The notes under the pieces: generated by a model
What the model was told of the DNA's origin: nothing
Databases searched by the model: none
The model's input: the letters and a program-made list of their open reading frames with translations, nothing else
Shown here: positions 14,642-18,070 of the stretch, in pieces
How the letters are laid out: each line of letters starts with the position of its first letter
Position numbering within the stretch: position 1 is the stretch's first letter
Made by a program: the position numbers and the translations under genes
Assembly: GCA_017618495.1 (NCBI GenBank)
Contig: JAFZUD010000039.1
Coordinates: 1 to 18,070, forward strand
Direction: 5' to 3'
DNA: 18,070 nucleotides
Source: Bacilli bacterium
GTDB lineage: Bacteria; Bacillota_I; Bacilli_A; RFN20; CAG-826

Positions 14642-14669
14642 CTAAAAAACGGAAAATCCTTGGCAAAAA
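14642..14669 (+). repeat. Intergenic motif copy (AAAATCCTTGGCAAA core)
   Basis: This copy matches the reverse strand of 822-849 at 24 of the first 27 positions and shares the core with the reverse strand of 11889-11909. All three copies lie outside genes, apart from a few bases at the EIIC gene end. The role is unknown. Confidence 0.45.
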
Positions 14670-14692
14670 CCGCTTCTTTTTCTCTTACATAA

Positions 14693-14706
14693 ATCGATAT
14701 ATCGAT
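14693..14706. promoter_or_regulatory. Perfect 14-bp palindrome upstream of the hydrogenase operon
   Basis: ATCGATATATCGAT lies about 40 bases upstream of the operon's -10 box. The heptamer CGATATA within it recurs at 14743-14749, overlapping that -10 box, so a regulator could bind both places. Confidence 0.45.
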
Positions 14707-14745
14707 AATTCTTATTTCGTTGTTCTATCAATATTTTTGTAGCGA

Positions 14746-14751
14746 TATAAT
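14746..14751 (+). promoter_or_regulatory. -10 box of the hydrogenase operon
   Basis: A perfect TATAAT. The -35 is not clear: TTCTAT lies at 17 bases and TTGTTC at 20 bases. The predicted leader is about 66 bases, with a small CGCC/GGCG hairpin (14801-14813) between a GGAGG and the hydC start. Confidence 0.55.
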
Positions 14752-14823
14752 TAAGTGCATTTCTTTTAGGTACTAAAAGGCAATGTTGATAATTTGGAGG
14801 CGCCCTTAAGGCGATACGCAAAC

Positions 14824-15306
14824 ATGAAAATCCGTCTTGAAGTCATCAAAGACGTCCGAGAGATTTGTCAACAGCACAAAGACGAACCTTCTCCGTTGAT
14901 TGTCATTCTGGAAGAAGTCCAGAAGAAGTATGGCTACGTTCCTGTTGAGTTACAGGAAGTCATCTCTGAAGAAACCGGAGTCCCAGCTGCCGAGATCTAC
15001 GGCGTTGTGACCTTCTACTCTTTCTTCTCACTCACCCCAAAAGGAAAATACGTTATCCACGTCTGCTTAGGCACTGCTTGCTACGTCAAGAATGCCCAGT
15101 CCGTTTTGGATAAGCTTTGCACCATTCTTGGAATCAAACCTGGTCAGACTACCGAAGATGGACTCTTCACCATCGAGGCTGTCCGCTGCATGGGCGCTTG
15201 TGCTTTAGCCCCAGCTGTCTCCGTGAATGGCAAGGTCTTCCCACGTGTCCAGCCAACCGAAGTGGAAAAGATCATCAAAGAATTCCGCGATCAGGAGGGT
15301 AAATAA
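14824..15306 (+). CDS. hydC: NuoE-like [2Fe-2S] subunit of NAD-linked [FeFe]-hydrogenase (160 aa)
   Basis: A thioredoxin-like ferredoxin subunit that carries electrons between the flavin subunit and the rest of the complex. The fold and all four cluster ligands are visible: HVCLGTACYV (Cys81, Cys86) and AVRCMGACALAP (Cys122, Cys126), after a helical N-terminal part with the family motif YGYVP and EIYGVVTFYSFF. Length fits the HydC/HndA/NuoE family. The ATG at 14824 is preferred. An in-frame TTG at 14794 overlaps a GGAGG that must serve as the ribosome-binding site; the 23 bases between GGAGG and ATG contain a small hairpin (14801-14813) that would shorten the effective distance to about 10. 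An AAGG at 14808-14811 is an alternative. It is the first gene of the operon, two bases before hydB. Confidence 0.9.
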   Translation: MKIRLEVIKDVREICQQHKDEPSPLIVILEEVQKKYGYVPVELQEVISEETGVPAAEIYGVVTFYSFFSLTPKGKYVIHVCLGTACYVKNAQSVLDKLCTILGIKPGQTTEDGLFTIEAVRCMGACALAPAVSVNGKVFPRVQPTEVEKIIKEFRDQEGK

Positions 15307-15308
15307 CA

Positions 15309-16400
15309 ATGGAAAAGATTCTTAATCCAGAAGCTTTAGATCAAAAAATCGCTGAATGTACTGAGAAGCTTAACGATAAGCTCTCCGGCAAAGGTGGCAA
15401 GCGTGCCATCCTCGTCTGCGGCGGCACCGGCTGCTTAGCCAACGACTCTCAGCCAATCTTCGACAAGATCGCCGAAGAACTCAAGGCCCGTCACTTAGAT
15501 GACAAGGTTTCCGTTACCCGCGTCGGCTGCTTTGGTATGTGCTCCCAAGGCCCGTTCGTCAAAATCCTTCCAGAAGACACCCTTTACTGCAAAGTCAAAC
15601 CAGCGGATGTCGAAAGGATCATGACCGAAAGCATCGAAGGCGGAAAGATCATCGAAGATCTTCTCTATGTCAACCCAGTCAATGGCGAAAAGATCGTCCA
15701 TCAGGGTGACATCCCATTCTATAAGAAACAACAGAAAGTCGCCCTTCACGGCGTTTCCACCATCGACCCACTCGAGATCGAAGAATCCCTTGGATGCGAT
15801 GGTTTCAAAGCCTTACGCAAAGTCCTTACTTCCATGAAACCTCAGGAAGTCATCGACGAAGTCCTCAAGTCCGGTCTTCGTGGCCGTGGCGGTGGAGGAT
15901 TCCCAACCGGCCGCAAATGGCAGTTTGCCGCCAACGTCAACGCTCCTCAGAAATACATTGTTTGCAACGGTGACGAAGGTGACCCAGGTGCCTTCATGGA
16001 TGAGTCCATGCTCGAAGGCAACCCATATGCCGTCGTCGAAGGTATGGAAATCGCTGGTTACGCTTTCGGCGCAACCGAAGGTTACTTCTACGTCCGTGCT
16101 GAATACCCAGTCGCTGTTGCTCGTTTAAAGAACGCCATCGCTGAGATGCGCAAAGCCGGTCTCATCGGCAAGAACATCCTCGGAACCGGATGGAACTTCG
16201 ATGTCCATCTCCGTGAGGGTGCTGGCGCGTTCGTCTGCGGCGAAGAAACCGCTCTTCTTAACTCCATCGAGGGAAAACGTGGCATGCCACGTCCTCGTCC
16301 ACCGTATCCAGCCATCAAAGGTCTCTGGGGATGCCCAACCTGCGTCAATAACGTTGAGACCCTTGCTCAGATCGGTTACATCATCCGCATCGGCAGCTAA
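15309..16400 (+). CDS. hydB: NADH-binding hydrogenase subunit, N-terminal part ended by in-frame TAA (363 aa)
   Basis: The N-terminal 58% of a HydB/NuoF-type subunit, which takes electrons from or to NAD(H) through FMN. It starts after AGGAGG with good spacing (9 bases). Residues 1-110 are an extra thioredoxin-like [2Fe-2S] domain with VCGGTGC (Cys37, Cys42) and GCFGMC (Cys74, Cys78), as in Thermotoga-type HydB. The flavin/NADH domain follows: LRGRGGGGFPTGRKW (about 190-205), CNGDEGDPGAFMDESMLEGNP, VRAEYPVA, REGAGAFVCGEETALLNSIEG and CVNNVETL. Reading then hits TAA at codon 364, where relatives continue directly with an acidic or polar residue before F-A-x-(I/V)-G-T-E. As it stands the product lacks the [4Fe-4S] N3 cluster and the C-terminal ferredoxin domain and could not pass electrons to hydA. 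See the next entry and the findings. Confidence 0.88.
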   Translation: MEKILNPEALDQKIAECTEKLNDKLSGKGGKRAILVCGGTGCLANDSQPIFDKIAEELKARHLDDKVSVTRVGCFGMCSQGPFVKILPEDTLYCKVKPADVERIMTESIEGGKIIEDLLYVNPVNGEKIVHQGDIPFYKKQQKVALHGVSTIDPLEIEESLGCDGFKALRKVLTSMKPQEVIDEVLKSGLRGRGGGGFPTGRKWQFAANVNAPQKYIVCNGDEGDPGAFMDESMLEGNPYAVVEGMEIAGYAFGATEGYFYVRAEYPVAVARLKNAIAEMRKAGLIGKNILGTGWNFDVHLREGAGAFVCGEETALLNSIEGKRGMPRPRPPYPAIKGLWGCPTCVNNVETLAQIGYIIRIGS

Positions 16401-17183
16401 GAATTCGCCAAAGTCGGAACCGAAGGCTCCAAAGGAACCAAGGTCTTCGCTCTTGGCGGAAAGGTCAACAACGTTGGCCTCGTCGAAGTCCCAATGGGAA
16501 CCACCCTCCGTACCCTTATCTATGATATTGGCGGTGGCGTTCCAAACGGCAAAAAGTTCAAAGCCATCCAGACCGGCGGTCCTTCCGGCGGCTGCTTGAC
16601 CGAGAAAGATCTTGATACCCCAATCGATTACGATACCTTAGTCGCCCGTGGCTCCATGATGGGCTCCGGCGGCGCCATCGTCATGGACGAAGACAACTGC
16701 ATGGTCGACGTCGCTAAGTTCTACATGGACTTCATCTGCGACGAGTCCTGCGGCAAGTGCTCCCCATGCCGTATCGGTACCAAACGCATCTACGAGCTCC
16801 TCACCGAGATCGTCGAAGGCCGCGGCACCCTTGAAACCCTTGAGGAACTCAAGGACCTCGCCAAGATCACCAAGAACAACTCCCTTTGCGCTCTTGGCCA
16901 GACCGCTGCCAACCCAATCAGCAGCACCATGGCTAACTTCTATGATGAGTATCTTGCTCACATCCAAGACAAGAAGTGCCCAGCCCATGTCTGCAAATCC
17001 CTCTCCAAGTACTACATCGATCCTGAGAAGTGCAAGAAGTGCTCTGCTTGCGCTCGCGCCTGCCCTGTCAACTGCATCAGCGGCGTCCCAGGCAAAGAAC
17101 CATACGTCATCGACCAGAGCAAGTGCATCAAGTGTGGAACCTGTATGGGTACCTGTAAGTTCGGTTCCATCATCCACGAATAA
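16401..17183 (+). pseudogene. hydB: hydB C-terminal part, separated by the in-frame stop
   Basis: This continues the same reading frame as the preceding entry without any other lesion up to TAA at 17181-17183; the whole locus would be 624 codons excluding the true stop, a normal length for this family. It holds the conserved [18 protein letters not shown] segment, [30 protein letters not shown], the N3 [4Fe-4S] ligands in [14 protein letters not shown] (Cys481, 484, 487 in locus numbering) plus Cys527, and a C-terminal pair of [4Fe-4S] motifs, [15 protein letters not shown] and [11 protein letters not shown]. An ATG at 16494 could open a 229-residue product, but no ribosome-binding site precedes it and it begins inside a conserved segment. 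Strong codon bias is kept throughout, which argues for a recent mutation or a sequence error. Confidence 0.85.
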
Positions 17184-17201
17184 AAGGAGGAATAACCAAC
17201 A

Positions 17202-18070
17202 ATGGAAACAATCAATATCAATATTGAAGGCCGTATCTATGCTGTCGATAAGAGCATGACAGTCCTCGAAGCCGCTCGTTCAGTCGGTTACAACATCCCA
17301 ACTCTTTGCTACTGGAAAGGCGGCCACAATTCCCTTGCCTCCTGCCGTGTCTGCTTAGTTGAGATCGCTACCGCCCGTGGTGGCAAACTCTTCGCTTCTT
17401 GCGTCTATCCAGTCGCCGATGTCCCAGCCGAGAAAGGCTTCGTCATCAAAATCTCATCCCCAATGGCAGTTGAAGCCCGCCGCGCCAGCGTCGAACTTCT
17501 TCTTTCCAACCACAACCACGATTGCCAAGCCTGTGTCAAGAACGGACACTGCGAACTCTATGAGGTCGCTGCTGCCGTCGGCGCTCGCCCAGGTGCCTTC
17601 AAAGGCGCCCAGACCGAAGCTCACATCGATGAGCTCGCTCCTGGCATCATCCGCGATTCCTCCAAGTGCATCCTCTGCGGCCGCTGCATCGAGCGCTGCA
17701 AAGAAGCTCAGGGAATCGGCATCCTCGGCTTTGAGAAACGTGGCTTCAACACCTTCGTTTCCCCAATCGCCGATCGTTCCTTCGCCCATGTCCCATGTAT
17801 CCAGTGCGGCCAGTGCGTCAACGTCTGCCCAACTGGTGCCTTAAGCGAGAAACGCGAAATCACCTGCATCGACAAGGCCAAAGCGGAAGGCAAGTTCGTC
17901 GTCGTCCAGACCGCTCCAGCCGTCCGTGCCGCCCTTGCTGAGGAATTCGGCTACAAAGTCGGTGAGCTCAATGCCACCGGCAAGATGGTTGCCGCCCTCC
18001 GCCGCCTTGGCTTTGACAAGGTCTATGACACCAACTTCGGCGCTGACCTGACCATCATGGAGGAAGCTTA
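17202..18070 (+). CDS. hydA: [FeFe]-hydrogenase catalytic subunit, 5' part, cut by window end
   Basis: The H2-evolving (or oxidising) subunit. It begins after AAAGGAGG (17183-17190) with 11-base spacing, 18 bases behind hydB. Visible parts: a plant-type [2Fe-2S] domain (Cys36, Cys48, Cys51, Cys67), a His-Cys [4Fe-4S] motif SNHNHDCQACVKNGHC near residue 105-120, and two ferredoxin-type [4Fe-4S] motifs, CILCGRCIERC (about 156-166) and CIQCGQCVNVCPTGAL (about 199-214). The catalytic domain starts near residue 225 (VVVQTAPAVRAALAEEFG, then ATGKMVAALRRLGFDKVYDTNFGADLTIMEE). The window ends before the three H-cluster cysteine motifs, so catalytic competence cannot be seen. The frame is open to the last base (289 codons plus two bases). 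Formate dehydrogenase alpha subunits share the ferredoxin part, but the last segment is specific to iron hydrogenases. Confidence 0.9.
   Translation, partial: METININIEGRIYAVDKSMTVLEAARSVGYNIPTLCYWKGGHNSLASCRVCLVEIATARGGKLFASCVYPVADVPAEKGFVIKISSPMAVEARRASVELLLSNHNHDCQACVKNGHCELYEVAAAVGARPGAFKGAQTEAHIDELAPGIIRDSSKCILCGRCIERCKEAQGIGILGFEKRGFNTFVSPIADRSFAHVPCIQCGQCVNVCPTGALSEKREITCIDKAKAEGKFVVVQTAPAVRAALAEEFGYKVGELNATGKMVAALRRLGFDKVYDTNFGADLTIMEEA

Noticed and set aside
14794..14823. Upstream TTG start for hydC
   Set aside because: The codon overlaps the GGAGG, adds residues not expected in the family, and lacks its own ribosome-binding site.
16398..16400. Stop codon recoding (selenocysteine or pyrrolysine) in hydB
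   Set aside because: Those use TGA or TAG; TAA has no such known recoding, and the position is not a cysteine site in relatives.
16494..17183. An independent gene starting at ATG 16494
   Set aside because: There is no ribosome-binding site and it begins in the middle of a conserved NuoF-type segment; it is the tail of hydB.

Overview
The window looks like a chromosomal segment of an anaerobic Bacillota bacterium, probably an uncultured gut or rumen lineage near Bacilli/Erysipelotrichia or Clostridia. This is inference. The reasons are near-consensus sigma-A promoters, strong intrinsic terminators, two monoderm-type lipoproteins, a membrane-anchored GH3 glycosidase of the permuted type known from anaerobic Bacillota, a LacI-type sensor fused to GGDEF, and a fermentative NAD-linked [FeFe]-hydrogenase operon. 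Coding sequence has moderate G+C with a strong preference for C-ending codons; intergenic DNA is A+T rich. All 11 true gene ends use TAA or TAG and none uses TGA.

Layout. 16-750 (-) is an alpha/beta hydrolase and 846-1916 (-) an orphan PTS EIIC-type membrane protein. A tRNA-Leu(CAA) gene at 2021-2104 has its own promoter and terminator. Immediately after it, 2228-4735 (+) encodes a stand-alone TIR / NB-ARC / TPR protein, the bacterial NLR-like architecture, and the best candidate for an immune system here. Two unrelated single-gene lipoprotein units follow (4838-5623 and 5738-6547), then a cytosolic diguanylate cyclase (6713-8095). A very large surface beta-glucosidase of family GH3 (8352-11813, permuted domain order) is convergent with a LacI-type-sensor GGDEF protein (11979-13850, -). 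A HAD-like hydrolase (13976-14539, -) is divergent from an operon for a trimeric NAD-linked [FeFe]-hydrogenase: hydC (14824-15306), hydB (15309-17183) and hydA (17202 to beyond the window end).

How the genes work together. The hydrogenase operon would couple NADH (and probably reduced ferredoxin) oxidation to H2 production during sugar fermentation, but its NADH-binding subunit hydB carries an in-frame TAA at 16398-16400 with homology continuing in the same frame on both sides: either a real nonsense mutation or a sequence error. The GH3 enzyme would release glucose-type sugars at the cell surface. The LacI-type sensor could link a sugar-like ligand to c-di-GMP output. The GH3 and sensor genes each have an upstream inverted repeat built from TTGTAAA/TTTACAA half-sites, hinting at shared control.

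Other points of interest are a short intergenic motif present three times (822-849, 11889-11909, 14642-14669), several operator-like palindromes, and minus-strand genes whose -10 boxes sit so close to the start codon that leaderless mRNAs are likely. There is no CRISPR array, transposase, phage gene or rRNA. No gene-free stretch exceeds about 300 bases; the longest, 14540-14823, holds two promoters, one motif copy and a palindrome.
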